NCBI RefSeq assembly: GCF_947492535.1
Contig: NZ_CANLNH010000003.1
Location: 248,001-312,000 of the forward strand
DNA: 64,000 nt
Direction of reading: 5' to 3'
Origin: an uncultured Dokdonia sp.
Lineage (GTDB): Bacteria; Bacteroidota; Bacteroidia; Flavobacteriales; Flavobacteriaceae
A model generated the notes under the pieces. The model was given only the letters and a program-made list of their open reading frames with translations. It was not told where the DNA came from and did not search any database. Position 1 is the first letter of the stretch; the number at the start of each line of letters is the position of its first letter. Made by a program: the position numbers and the translations under genes. Positions 1 to 12,700 of this stretch are shown here, piece by piece.

Positions 1-866
1 TTCCATAACCTTAGAAGAAACATATCTACATCTTGTTTAAAATTATTTTTATGAAATTGGAATCTTATTACAATCTATAGTATTCTACAATAAATCTTAT
101 ATCTATTGATTTTAATTAAAATTATTTATCAGTAAATGCTTTCGCGAAAGCATTTTAAGTATGAATTCTATATGATAGAAACTCGTTTGTATTTTCATTT
201 CTTTAGTAAATAAAGTATCAGTGTATATAAAATAACTTACAGATTCAGTGTTTTCAGTAATTTAACAATATGTTTTAAAAAAGGATAAATTGACTATTGA
301 AGATCTTAAAAACTAGTTAAACGTTGATGTTATTGTAAGTAATTACTGTATTTTCTTTGTTTGCAATACTTTAACATAGGAAGATTTGGTGGTAAAACTT
401 TGTGAAACCTTACCTTTTAAGCAGTTAGTTCATCATATGTTATTTGGTGAATTGATATTTTTTTGTAATTTGGTTGAAGAATCAATGAATTGCTATGAAC
501 ATGATTTGCTTTCTATTTTAAAATATTGCGAGATCACCCCACGATCATTTGTATTCTTTTTTAGGAATCATAAGCAATAGTATTAAAACAATTTTTTAAG
601 GGCGTTCACATGCTATGATATAGCTATTATATCATATATGTAAAATGCACATGGAAACATACTGCTATAGATATTCTATGGCTGTGTATCTATAACGCAT
701 ACTCTTGCTCTTGTTTTTAATTTTTATCAGATAGTTAGCAAATTTTCAAAGTGTATTTATTGGATTTGATCTAGATATAATTGTGGGGAATTCTTATGAA
801 TCTGCATGCTCTATTTAGAAGAATTATTAAATGATCAAAACATAATTATATAAAATATACGCTTTT
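1..866. other. Gene-poor A+T-rich leader region
   Basis: I see no convincing gene here. The stretch is very A+T-rich and holds a 22 bp perfect palindrome at 134-155. A 64-codon open frame at 386-580 begins with TTG, shows no domain or start signal, and is not called. The region presumably contains the promoter for the large gene starting at 867, whose ATG lies behind an A/T-rich leader without a Shine-Dalgarno sequence, as is usual in Bacteroidota. Confidence 0.6.
134..155. repeat. Interspersed palindrome with core GCTTTCGCGAAAGC
   Basis: A perfect 22 bp palindrome centred at 144/145. The same 14 bp core recurs at 56776-56789, 61584-61597 and within 63801-63822. Partial copies lie near 12484-12497 and 25277-25289. 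I saw none inside the element at 26-55 kb, so it appears to mark the host chromosome. Confidence 0.85.
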
Positions 867-2996
867 ATGGCAGACTTTTTCTTTTTTACGGAACAAGATG
901 CTCAATCAACTTCTCAGTTGACAGAGCAAGCTTTTGGACCTTTGGTTAATGAACCTTTGTCGTTTGAGAGTTATAGGGTAAATAATCTATTTACAGTTAA
1001 ACCTAATGCTTCTGCAATAGCAGTAACAGATAGTATTCCATTTGTTCAACAATGCTCTGGAGTTGGTAACGAAAATTTAGTAAATATAGTTTTACTACCT
1101 ATTAGCAATCCAAACTTTAATTTTCCAACTATTAAATTCTATGTTTATAGAGGTATAGATAAAAACTCTCTATTTACTAATGATGGAGTTATTAAGCAGC
1201 CAGATAATAGTTGGAAGGCGAATAATATACTTAAAATCTTACATGATTTACAAGATCAAATTAACATTGATAATGAAGTTACAGGTATTGAACCAACTTA
1301 TGAGAGTTTAGGGTATCATTATAGTATTATTGGGTCAGAGAATTTTCAAGCTGATGAGGCATATTTAGAGACAACGATATTTAAAGAAGATGCTATTCAA
1401 TTGCCTATTGTGAAAGCTGGGTGTCATATTGGAAAATTTACTGGAGGAACTATACCTGCAGGATTTCAAATGATACATGATCGTATGGGATATGAGCCTA
1501 CATTAGGCAATATTAGAACAAGCGATTCTATCATAGAAGTTACTCCACTGGTAGTTACTCCACCTTCTTTACCAAATATATCTGATGAGTTTGGATATAC
1601 ACACGAGAAAGAAGCAATTTTGACTTATATAGACCCAACTGGATTTTATGGTTGTGCACAAGCAAATGGAATAAAAGTTTCTACATATACAACGATTAGT
1701 GATGCAGATGGTGGTAAAGTCATTGCTTCAGAGATTGTTAATCTGTTTTATAATAAAGAGATTGTATATATAGATATAAGGAATGATCAAAATTACTCGT
1801 ATGATTATTATAAAAATTTTGGAGCTCAATTACGATTAAGTTATGAGCAAAATGGATCTGATGAATTGGTAGTAGAGACTATAAATTATAATGATGATTG
1901 GCCATTATTACGAATATCTCAAAAAGAACTACCTCAAAAAGATTCACTATCAAAAATTATCTTGGAGTTCCCTTTTAAAGGGGTAAGCAGTCATTCAAAT
2001 AGATTTTACCTTAATTCATTTACTCATGATTTTCTTTCAGAAACAAAACCTAAAACTTCATTTTTAAGATTAAATGATTTTGATGAGAATAATCAATTCA
2101 AAATTGAATATTCAGAAGAAATTACACTTTCTAATTGGGTACAAGAAAATGGAAGTTTAGGAGCAAATTATTTTATTTTCAAATATAGTAACATTCAAAA
2201 TTCGGGTAATAATCAAGTTTTGAGAACTAAAAATTTAGATAGTTTATTCTCTCTAGATATGAAGTTATTATTAGGGGATGAAGATGTAAATGATGGTGAT
2301 TTTAAAACCTACATCTATTCTTCAATGAATGCACCTCTTATTGATAAGTATAACGATCATGATGATAGTCAAGATGTTTATTTACCTAAGATAGGCATAG
2401 CTAAAGATAAACATCATATTACTTTTTTTGCTTTTAAAGATCGATCAAATTATGCCGCAAGAGTAGACAGTTTAGATTACCCTTTTGATCTAGTTAATAC
2501 TGGAAAATATAATAATACTGTTCGTTTAGATGAATACGAGTATGACCCTAATGATAAGAGTCTTGGTTTTTTAGCAGCACTTCCTTATAGAACGCCTTCA
2601 AAAGATTTAAAATTAAAAATGGTGAATCACTTATTTATAAAAGGAAATTTGTCAGAGGAAAGAGATTATTTGTATTACCTCAATTCCAATTCAACTTCTA
2701 AAGGGAATATATCCTTAGACCCTCGAACATTAGACTGCTTAACAATTACAATTGCAGAATATGAAGCATTACTACAAGCAAATAAAGTTAGAACAGGGAA
2801 AGAGTATAGAGGTTATCTCCACCTTACTGGAAATGAACATTATAGTGGAGCGCTTTTTCATATTGAAGAATTTAAACTAGGTCTAAGAGGCATTTTTATA
2901 AGTGAAGCTGATGGATCAATAGGTATTGATAATGTAACAATAAATAATGAAGGAACAGATGATTTCTTTATCAATGGATTAATAAATAAAGCATAA
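867..2996 (+). CDS. Large hypothetical protein opening the tail-fibre-like cluster
   Basis: A 709-residue protein that I do not recognise. It has no signal peptide (the N-terminus is MADFFFFTEQD), no predicted membrane segment and no C-terminal sorting domain. It is acidic and rich in Asn, Asp and Tyr, with alternating hydrophobic stretches that suggest beta-rich structure. The stop lies only four bases before the next start, so the two are translated from one message. Its neighbours are a LysM/peptidoglycan-binding protein, two giant modular proteins and an S74-type fibre. It may therefore be a structural, adaptor or cargo subunit of a phage-tail-like particle, but this rests on context alone. 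The base composition is A+T-rich throughout, like the next gene. Confidence 0.75.
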   Translation: MADFFFFTEQDAQSTSQLTEQAFGPLVNEPLSFESYRVNNLFTVKPNASAIAVTDSIPFVQQCSGVGNENLVNIVLLPISNPNFNFPTIKFYVYRGIDKNSLFTNDGVIKQPDNSWKANNILKILHDLQDQINIDNEVTGIEPTYESLGYHYSIIGSENFQADEAYLETTIFKEDAIQLPIVKAGCHIGKFTGGTIPAGFQMIHDRMGYEPTLGNIRTSDSIIEVTPLVVTPPSLPNISDEFGYTHEKEAILTYIDPTGFYGCAQANGIKVSTYTTISDADGGKVIASEIVNLFYNKEIVYIDIRNDQNYSYDYYKNFGAQLRLSYEQNGSDELVVETINYNDDWPLLRISQKELPQKDSLSKIILEFPFKGVSSHSNRFYLNSFTHDFLSETKPKTSFLRLNDFDENNQFKIEYSEEITLSNWVQENGSLGANYFIFKYSNIQNSGNNQVLRTKNLDSLFSLDMKLLLGDEDVNDGDFKTYIYSSMNAPLIDKYNDHDDSQDVYLPKIGIAKDKHHITFFAFKDRSNYAARVDSLDYPFDLVNTGKYNNTVRLDEYEYDPNDKSLGFLAALPYRTPSKDLKLKMVNHLFIKGNLSEERDYLYYLNSNSTSKGNISLDPRTLDCLTITIAEYEALLQANKVRTGKEYRGYLHLTGNEHYSGALFHIEEFKLGLRGIFISEADGSIGIDNVTINNEGTDDFFINGLINKA

Positions 2997-3000
2997 TACA

Positions 3001-6000
3001 ATGGCAATCTATATATCAAAAAATGCAGTGAACAATATTCCAGATGAGGCTAGAAGTAAATATAGCCCTGTTAATGGAGGAGCACTTGTATCTAAACATT
3101 TTAAAAACTCTTCTTTATATACTAGTTTGACTTACCAAGGTCAAGGAGCAGATTTTGTAGAAGAAGGATCTAAAGGATCACATATTAATTTATTACAAGT
3201 AGCTATTAATGCAGTTTCCCAAAAGAGAAGAGTTAATCAAAATATTTTAGTCGATGGCATTTTCGGACCAAAAACGAAAAAGGCTGTAATGAATATACAA
3301 GAATCCCTAGGTATTGAAAATACAGGTATAATAAATAGTGAAACATTATTGGCTATAGATAAAGAAATGGCAAGTAATATACTTTATGATGCAGAATCTG
3401 GAGAAGTACTAAATAAAAATAATGCAAAGTTAGAAATTGTGACTAATACTACGGGGTCAATAATTCAGACGTATTTAAAAGCAGATGATCAATCTAAATT
3501 AGGACCAAAAATAGAAGAAGGAGAAGTATTTTATTATTTACAATCGACTCATGAAGATTATGGTATTGTTACAATAGATAACAATTTAGTTATTAATCGT
3601 GAAATTAATCTAGAAGATTCAACACTTAGTGAGCAAAATAAATTCTTTGTAAAAAAAGAAGACGTTACTTTTTCAACAACAGTAGAACAACCTGAACCTG
3701 GAGCAGAATTAATTACTGTGCAACCTGGAGAAAGTTTAATCTCTATTATTTATAATAAATATTATGGAGAGGAATATCATATTCTTAAAAACCCCAATGT
3801 AGAAGATCCCAATGATCCAAGAAATGATTTGTCTAATCCTGATAACGTAATTCATACATTTCCTCAGAGGAATATACAAACAGATGCAAGGTTAAAGTTT
3901 ATCGTAAATCTATTACTATATATGAATAGTGATGAAGATCAGAATATTCATAATATCGAACTTTCAGCTCCTTATAAACGATATACTGATGAAGATATTG
4001 ATGAGTTAAACATATATGATAATGAAGGTTATAATCTTAATTACCAACTATACCTAGAAAAACTACAAGCTAAAGATCCAGAGTATCAATGGGAATTTAA
4101 AAATGAAACTTATGAGGTAGAAGGTAGATCGTATAGTTTTGATGCTCCTATAGAAAATATAGAAGGAAAACAGCTTTGGCTACCTTCAAGAACGTATGTA
4201 GAAGGTCTTTATTATGCACTTAATATTCAACCTAAGGTAGGAAGAATGTATAAAAAAGTAACTATTCCTAATTCAATAACGCCTGAAAAACCAGAAGGAG
4301 ACTCTTTTCTTGATTGGGTAGAAGAAAATGTATTTGAAGAGTTTATAAATATTGTAAGAGAAACTTTAGATACTGTCGAAGATTTAGCTGAAGAAGTTGT
4401 TGAAACAGTAATAACTACTTATAGAGAAGCTAGAGAGTATTTTAGTAAGATGTATGATTGGTTTATAGCATCAATGAATGATTTTTGGGAAAGAGGTTTT
4501 GGTGCTCAGCTCGATACAGGATTAGTAATAACAGCGCCAGTTTTTGGAGTACCTGGTACACTAAGAAAGTATGAAACTTCTCATCTCTGGAGAAATGTGA
4601 CTCCTGAAGATAAGTTTGTTATGACTTTATTTGAAAAATCAACTATTGAAGTAGGAATAGATGTAGGAATAGGTCCAGAACTTGTTATAGGAGCAAAAAA
4701 GAAAAAAGGAGTTTCTAAAGTAGGAAGTGGCAAAACTAAAGGTAGTAAACGAAAAACTAAATATGGTATAACTGCTATAGGAGCTGCAGAAGGAGTATTG
4801 GCTTTTGAAACAAGAAGTAAATATGAGTTTGATATTTCTAAAGGAAATACACCATTAATAGCAATGGGAATAGCTATGTTAAATAATAGTTCTATTGTAG
4901 ATAATCTTACTCAAAATCCTTTAGGAAAAGTAATAGAGAAAGGCATCTTTATTCTTATTGATTATTTTTTATCTGCTAATATAGATCCAGAGGAATATCT
5001 AGTTCAATGGGATGCAGGAGTGTATCTTCAAGGTAAAGTTTATGGAGAGGCTTTTGTAGAATTGGGAGATGATAAGAACGAAAAGTTCTCTAATAATAAA
5101 GGAGAAAAAAATAATAACTTAAAACCTGGGGGGATACTAGCTTTACTAGATAAATTAGATTTCAGTGCCGATGCAGAAGGATTTAGAAAGTATGGAGGGA
5201 AATTTACTTATAAAGCAGAATTTGAGAATTTGCCTGATGTTTATGAAGAAGGTTTTAGGATGCCAAGTAAAGTTTCTCTTGAAGGTGAATTATATGCAGA
5301 ATCTGGACAATCATTAGAAATAAGTTTTGGAAGTTTTATAGCACAATTCATTACAGGATTAGCTGAAGAAGTTATACCGCTTACTCCTACGTTTAATTTA
5401 CATCTAGGCATGGCTTTATTACTAAATCTTGAGTACACACGAAAAACAACTCCTGATCAGCATAATTTTTTAAACCATTTTCCAGTTGCAAATGCATTGT
5501 ATGGTGTTTTTGACCCTGAAAATAATATAACTAAAACCGTTGGACTTAAATTATACTCAGGTAGTTTAGATGATCCATTAAGTATAGGAACAGAATCTAT
5601 ATTTTGGTTTGATTTTACAAAATTAAAAGAATATATAATTACTGTTCTTTTTGATGATGTTGATAATGATGCTAGTTATTGGGATGTTTTCGAAAATTTT
5701 ATAGACTTGTTCCATAACATAAGCTTAAGAAAAAAAATAGTTATTGGAGATGGAATAACTAATAAAAACAGCAAAAAAGCTCGAAATATAGTTACGAAAT
5801 CAGGAACTAAACTTCAAAAAAAATATAAAAACTTTTTTGATATAGACGGCGATGATTTTTTTAAAGATCTTTTTAAGAATTTCCTTTCATTTTCTACTGC
5901 TATAGATATTGGGGCTAATCTTGAATTAAAAGAAATTATTCAAACTGCACAATTTGTATATAGATATCTTCAATTTGTAGCATCTAAATCTCAATTTGTT

Positions 6001-6657
6001 GGAGAGGATATAATTAAGTATGAAAGAGTAGAAAAGGAGATGTCAAAAATTGTTAAAGAAGCAACTCAAGATATTATTGCATTGACTATAGAAGATTCTG
6101 TTAATTCATCTATACTAACAGATATTTATACTCGTGCATTAATTAATCTTGAAGATTTATACAATAAAGAAGAGTTGAGTTTTCTAAATCAAAACCTAAG
6201 ATCTTATATAAATATAATTGGTGATTTTATTAAAATACTAGACCAAGAGGGAATACTCTCAGGTACAGTTGCTAGTTCTAGTGAGGTTATTAAAACAATC
6301 TCTCCTCACTTAAAAGAAATTTACTTGATTATGGAAAGTGCAATCTTATTTTTACTTAAAAAATCAAATTTAAACTTTTATCTAGAAGGGAATCTTACAG
6401 GCTCATTCAGTGGAAGAGGAAGCCTAGGAGCAATAACAAAGGCGAAACTTGGATTTAGTCTTGAAGCTGGTATTTATAATCGAACAGATTTAATTAAAGA
6501 TGGAAAACCAGTTATAGAATTGACTGATTCCTATTTTGATTTTATTAACGATATATTATCAATTTTTGGAAATCCATCAATAGAAGAGTTAGCAAATAGT
6601 TATAAAATTGGAGTATTACTGACTTCAAATTCAGCTAACAAAAACACAAATAATTAG
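3001..6657 (+). CDS. Giant peptidoglycan-binding and LysM-containing protein
   Basis: A 1218-residue protein without a signal peptide. Residues about 60-120 fit a PG_binding_1 domain (the DGIFGPKTKKAV block is typical). Residues about 236-290 resemble a LysM repeat (TVQPGESLISIIYNKYYG). Residues 420-500 are acidic and helical. The central third is rich in Gly, Val and Ile, suggesting a beta-rich or partly hydrophobic body, and a Lys/Gly-rich linker lies near 560-590. LysM and peptidoglycan-binding domains together are common in tail-associated or cell-wall-anchoring proteins. I infer a role in binding cell wall or assembling a tail-like particle. It follows the previous gene after four bases. 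Function is otherwise unknown. Confidence 0.75.
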   Translation: MAIYISKNAVNNIPDEARSKYSPVNGGALVSKHFKNSSLYTSLTYQGQGADFVEEGSKGSHINLLQVAINAVSQKRRVNQNILVDGIFGPKTKKAVMNIQESLGIENTGIINSETLLAIDKEMASNILYDAESGEVLNKNNAKLEIVTNTTGSIIQTYLKADDQSKLGPKIEEGEVFYYLQSTHEDYGIVTIDNNLVINREINLEDSTLSEQNKFFVKKEDVTFSTTVEQPEPGAELITVQPGESLISIIYNKYYGEEYHILKNPNVEDPNDPRNDLSNPDNVIHTFPQRNIQTDARLKFIVNLLLYMNSDEDQNIHNIELSAPYKRYTDEDIDELNIYDNEGYNLNYQLYLEKLQAKDPEYQWEFKNETYEVEGRSYSFDAPIENIEGKQLWLPSRTYVEGLYYALNIQPKVGRMYKKVTIPNSITPEKPEGDSFLDWVEENVFEEFINIVRETLDTVEDLAEEVVETVITTYREAREYFSKMYDWFIASMNDFWERGFGAQLDTGLVITAPVFGVPGTLRKYETSHLWRNVTPEDKFVMTLFEKSTIEVGIDVGIGPELVIGAKKKKGVSKVGSGKTKGSKRKTKYGITAIGAAEGVLAFETRSKYEFDISKGNTPLIAMGIAMLNNSSIVDNLTQNPLGKVIEKGIFILIDYFLSANIDPEEYLVQWDAGVYLQGKVYGEAFVELGDDKNEKFSNNKGEKNNNLKPGGILALLDKLDFSADAEGFRKYGGKFTYKAEFENLPDVYEEGFRMPSKVSLEGELYAESGQSLEISFGSFIAQFITGLAEEVIPLTPTFNLHLGMALLLNLEYTRKTTPDQHNFLNHFPVANALYGVFDPENNITKTVGLKLYSGSLDDPLSIGTESIFWFDFTKLKEYIITVLFDDVDNDASYWDVFENFIDLFHNISLRKKIVIGDGITNKNSKKARNIVTKSGTKLQKKYKNFFDIDGDDFFKDLFKNFLSFSTAIDIGANLELKEIIQTAQFVYRYLQFVASKSQFVGEDIIKYERVEKEMSKIVKEATQDIIALTIEDSVNSSILTDIYTRALINLEDLYNKEELSFLNQNLRSYINIIGDFIKILDQEGILSGTVASSSEVIKTISPHLKEIYLIMESAILFLLKKSNLNFYLEGNLTGSFSGRGSLGAITKAKLGFSLEAGIYNRTDLIKDGKPVIELTDSYFDFINDILSIFGNPSIEELANSYKIGVLLTSNSANKNTNN

Positions 6658-6695
6658 TAAGAACCATTAAAAGGAAGAAATATTCTATCCTTAAA

Positions 6696-6717
6696 AAGGA
6701 GTCTATTTAGACCCCTT
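6696..6717. terminator. Weak hairpin between giant genes
   Basis: The arms AAGGAGTCT and AGACCCCTT form a nine-base stem with one mismatch and a short loop, inside the only sizeable gap (97 bp) of the left gene cluster. No clear U-run follows, so it may attenuate or protect the message rather than end it. Confidence 0.35.
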
Positions 6718-6754
6718 ATAATCAATGTGTTGTTATGAATAAAAAAAATATCAA

Positions 6755-9700
6755 ATGTTAGAGAATCAAATATATCCTGTTATATCAGACTTATTGCCAT
6801 TAGAAAAAATTCCTTCCGATTTAGAAGGAATTAAAGAGGCATTAGAAAATGTATTACGTAAAGTTTACTTTAAAGATTTGATAGTAAGTAAAAGCTATCA
6901 TGGAGAATCTGGATACTATAGTTTAACCTTAATATCTATAAAACAATTAGGTTTAGATGTTCCCTTTGCTAGTGGATTTAGTTTAGTTATAAACCCTACA
7001 GATGAAGGAATATCAGAAATACCTATTTCTTTTCAATATCGTTGGGAAGTGCTAAAGTATTTTAATCAATTTTCATTTGAAAGTTTTACCAATTCTATAG
7101 ATTCAATTTTTGAAATCTTGATTGAATTAGCAGGAATTTCAAAAGAAGATTTACTAGGAGAGGTATTATCAGTCTTTTATGAGCAAACTAATGCACTAGA
7201 ACTATTTGTTAATCAAATTAATGATGATTTTTTTACAACAATTCCGGTAAACAATAATGTGTCTGAAATAGATCAACTACCAAAAATCATTAATAATATA
7301 GAAAGACTAGATATCAATTTATATAAATACATTTTTGACACTTTTTTGTCAGCAGACTCTTTCGCTGATAGTTTTGAGAGATTAAAAAGATTATTGGAGA
7401 AATGGTATGGAAATTTAAAATCTACCGACATTTCTGAAATATTAAAATTAAAGTTTAATGTTTCTATTCCACAAGTAAATTTAGGTCTATTATTTCCTAG
7501 GACTTGGTTAATACCCGTAGATGAAGAGTTAAATCAGCTTGAAGAACCAGCAAGATCTGGATTGACTTTTAATGTTGGAGCTTTAGAATATTCTACTAAT
7601 AATGGTTTTGAATTTATCAATGAAAGTAACTTTTCTTTCACGCGCTCAGAAATAGGCAACACAGGCCTGATCGCCGAGTTCGAAGGACTAAAATTAGATT
7701 TAAGTAACACGTCTAATATTCCAGAAGCTATTGCAGATGGACGTTCAGAAGATTTTAAAGGAGTATATATTGATTATGCAGCGATTACACTTCCTAAAAA
7801 ATGGTTTCAAGAAAATGATACAGCAGATACCGCACGTATTAGTGGGTATAACTTGCTAGTAGGTACAGGCGGGTTATCAGGTAAAATCGCATTAGAAGTA
7901 TTGCTGGCAGCTGGTACTATTACAGAGTATTATCAAAGTAAATTTACTGTTCAATACCCAGTTTCAGCTACGAGAACCAATCCAGATACCAATGTTTTAG
8001 AAGTAGCAACATTAACTAATCATGCTGAATTGGTTGCTCATTATAATTTGGATCAGCAAATTCGATTTGTGTACCCTTTTAGTGTAATAGATACAGCTAG
8101 TGGAGAAACACTCACATTTAAAGATCCTATAACATATAATTCATATTTAGCGAAAGCGAACATAACATCAGCAACACCAAGAGTTGGTTTTTCTATAGGA
8201 GGTTTTGAATTAGGGCTTACATCTTTTGATATCACGTTTAGTCAAGGAAGTATTGTGGAATCTAATATCAAAGGATTAATGAAAATCCCCGGATTAAAAG
8301 ATACTAATAATGATCCTGCAGAAATACTAGTGACAGGACATTTAGATGATAACGGTGATTTCAGTTTGACATTAGCAGAAGAAGATGGAGTAGTATTAAG
8401 CATTCCTCATGTTGCAGATTTGACAATCTATTCACTAGCGTACATTAGAGAGAACGATCGTGGATATGTAGAGGTAGCTTCTGATCTTACATTTACAAAT
8501 GGAGTAGTAACTAAAGTATTATGCGATCAAAATCAAAAAATTCCATTACCGACGATGCGATTCTATGCCAACCCAGCAGGATTTGAAATTGTAGGAGGAA
8601 GTATTGCAGTTCCTGAGAGCTTTAGTTTATGTCTAGGACCTGTAGATATTAGTGTGGCTAATATCAATCAAGGATCACATCAACGCATGTTTGGAGACAA
8701 GATGCGTAAGTATAAATATTGGGGCTTTGATGGAGCCATTAGCATTAATCCATTAGGAATTGACGTTCGAGGCGATGGGCTTAAGTTTTATCATACCATT
8801 GATAATGAATACATCGATGAACATGGAAATCCTGTATCCAATCCGCCTGATTCCTATATGCATATTAGAGCATTGGGCGTAGATCTTATTATTCCTGGAA
8901 ATGCAAGTCCTAAAGAAGCAGCAGTCATTATAAAAGGATACCTATCCTTACCTGAGCCTGGAGAATCTCCAGAGTATGAAGGAAGCGTCACTGCTAAGAT
9001 TGGAAAATTAGGAATTACAGCTTCCGCTTCTATGCGATTAGCACCAAAGCATCCTGCTTTTATTATTGATGCCGATGTAGACTTAAAAACAGGAATTCCT
9101 ATTGGTGCGACAGGATTAGAAATCACAGCCTTTCGAGGATTATTTGGATATCGTTATGTAGCCGAGAAGGAAGCTGTAGGACTCACTTCAGGAAATACAG
9201 ATGATACATGGTATGATTACTACGTATATCCTAAACGAGGAATTAATATCAAGAAGTTTAATACACCCGATAAGACAGGAAAATATAAGAATCCAATATC
9301 TATTGGAGCAGGAGCAACGATTAATACGAAAGGAGTGAATGTCGTTTCAACAAGAGTGATGTTACTACTTTCTATTCCGAGTTTATTTGTTATAGATGGG
9401 CGGGCCAGTATCATCTCAAAAAAGTGGGGACTTGATGATAGTGGCGAGCCGCCTTTCTTTGCCTTCTTAGCTATTGGAGATCAATCCATAGAATTAGGCG
9501 TAGGAGCAGACTTTAAAATACCACAAAAAACAGGGAAACTTATCAGCGTACAAGCTAGCGTAGAAGCAGCCTTTTTCTTTAGAGATCCTTCTGCTTGGTA
9601 TGTGTATGTAGGTCGTAAAGATCAGCCTAATGAAGGGAAAGTATTAAATATACTCACTGCACAAACCTATTTAGAATTATCAGCTAGAGGGATACAATTA

Positions 9701-12700
9701 GGAGCACGTGCAGAATTCTTGTTCAATAAAAAGTTTGGACCTGCAAAAATAAAGGCGTGGTTATTTGTTGAGGTAGGAGGAAAGCTAAGTTTTGAGCGCC
9801 CACAAATTGGAGGCTATTTTGAAGCAGGCGGAGGATTAGAAATCAAAGTCTGGATCATTTCAGCCAGTGTAAGTTTTAATGCAATTCTAGCAGTAGAAGC
9901 ACCTAGACCATTCCTAATTAGAGCAGAAGTACGTGTATGTGCACGAGTGAAAATAGGTTTTATCAAAGTAACAAAACATGTCAAAGTAGAAATCAAATGG
10001 GAGTTTAATAAACAAATAGACAAAACACCTGTACTACCCTATCCTTCAAAAGATGAAACCTTAGCATTAGAGCAAATTCAAGGAATCCACATGCTAACGG
10101 GAGAAACCTTTGGTTTGATCAACTTAACAAATCAAGCGAATACAAGAGGGGATAGTACCTTGTTTAATAATGCGATCATACCATTAGATACCTATATCGA
10201 CATTAAGTTTTTAAAAGGATTATCTGTGACACGTTCAAGAGATCCGCAGAATAAACTAAACAGTCATTTAAGTAGCTGGGGCATCACTGAAGAAGTAAAC
10301 AATCTTATAGGAGGTGTGAGCAATCCACCTGTAGATAACGTAGAATTAATCCCGCCAGATAAAACGGTAAAAGGCGGACATACGGTACGACAAGTAGCGC
10401 ATAAATACCACATCAACGGACTGAATCTAGAAGCTTGGAATGGCACTTCTTGGGTAGGGTATAATCCTTATGAAGCAGTCACAGCAAAAAGTAGCGAAAA
10501 TCTTGATGTAAGTGATTTTAAAATAGGGCATTGGCAAAAAACAAGAAAAGCGTATGATCAAATTAGATTATTAGCGAGCAATCCATTCACTTATACAGAA
10601 CAAGGAGAAGATGGTTGGTATGTTCCAGAAGAACTAGGAATTACAGCTTCAACACTATTTTGCGAAGCTCAATTTAAACCTTTACAGACGGTCAATTGGA
10701 GAAATAGACGAAGAGGAGAAAAATACCCAGTTCCTTTTAGCAATCCTGATAGCTTCTTTAATATTGGTCAGTTGTATTTCCAGATTTTAGGAACAGGTAT
10801 TTTAGGAGATGAAGATTTTATACAACCAGAGTTTGGAAAAGTGGCTTCTGGATATAGCAATTTTGATTTTCCACAATCACTAAAAATTCGAAATACGAAT
10901 GGTATTGCTTTAAAATTTCCAAATGCAGTACAAGAAGTACGACTTAAACTATCAAGTACAGCTAGAGGGGTTCGTATCAAATTATATAAAGCTGTTTTTG
11001 AAGAAACAGCGGGAACACCCGTAGTATCCTATGAATTAATTCCAGATGGAGATATTTATAAACTGTCTTCAGAATTATATCAAGAAGTTATATTCAGTAG
11101 TGATGAATATACGATAGATCGCGTAGAGATTGATCCTGAAACAGAAAATGAAGAAGAAATCGATCGTATTCGAGAAGAAATTGCAGTATTGCTAGAAAAT
11201 GCCTTAGGAAGTTTTTCTTTAAATCCTAGAGCATCATTAGATAGAGAAGATCAAGAACGTTATGACTTATTGATTTCAGAATTAGAAGAAGCCAAAAATA
11301 TAGGTTGCGATATGAGCATCCCACCTCCAAGAGGCATTGGCGCTATGCAAATCAAAGATGATGATATTAATGGGACATTTATTGTAGGAGAAAATGCGTT
11401 TGGAAATGACGGTATTGCATTACCACCAATGACAGATACTTCAGAAAAGTGTTTCACTCTTTTACACGAAGTACAATGGTTGACAGTTCACGATTGGGCA
11501 TATAATCAAGAAATTCCTGGGCAAGAAGCAATTACTAGTGATTTTATGAATAGTGTCGATGCCGTAGAGCAAGTAGCTACGCCTATCTGGAGACCAGATA
11601 CTAGTTATCGCGTCACATTTACAGTTTCAGATTTAGTAAATAATGAAGAAATACACTCCTTCCCATATAGATTTGGATTTAAAACAGCAGGACCTATAGG
11701 ACATTATCATAATGCTCCTAATGTAACTTATGGAGGAACTAGAAATACAGCTGGACAATTAGTAGATCCTAATGCATATCCATTAACAAGTCTTGCGAGT
11801 TATATAGATTACCAACGTTCGTATCCTAATGCGAATGGAAGCTTACTGAATGCAAAACCATTGTTTTATGGAACCGAAGATGGGAATAATGAAATTAAAC
11901 TATTTTTCAATAAACCCTATCTCAATCATATGATGGAAGACTGGGGCGCTTTTGGAGCATTCTCAGAACTCTCGGGAAGAATGCAGGTACTCATTAAAGA
12001 CCCTGTTGAAAATGTGATTTTAAATAATCCACCAATACCTGGAGAAGAAACCACAGAAATTCCAAGCGGACAAGAATCTTGGGATCCTGATGCCCATCCG
12101 CAATTAGCATCTTATGTGCAAACGCTACAGAATATGGTAGACGGTACTAATGGAGACGCGAGTTTAGGTAGTTGTCGTATAGAATTGGGAGATGTGATTA
12201 TACCTAAAAGTTACAATACAACAGTAATTATTAATAATCTAAAACCGCAAAAACTATATACTGCAATTGTCAACAGTCATTATGAAAACTCAGTAGTACA
12301 AGTGCACGATTTTAATTTTCAGACATCTCGTTATCAAAATTTTAAAGAACAAGTAGAAAGCTATTTACTCAAAGATATAGATGGAAATATTACTAGAGAA
12401 GCGATATATGACCTATCTATTTCGGCAAGTGTATCACAAATTACTGAAGCTTATAATGTAGTAAGTAGTGGTATGAATAATAACGCTTTCGCGAAAGAAA
12501 TAGACCCTTTTGACAGAGTTGTAGAGGGATTATTAGGTATCAAACCGATGGACCCTGCAGCCACCACAGAATTCAACCGATTACGAAATGCGGAAGGAAC
12601 CATCATAGGAATCTTAATTCGCAATCCAGAACCCTTTAATAATCCAAATATACCACGAGAGGTCATTATGGGAACTACAGATACAGATTTAAAAACCATT

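Noticed and set aside
386-580. 64-codon open frame in the left leader
   Set aside because: TTG start, no signal, no domain, in A+T-rich non-coding DNA.
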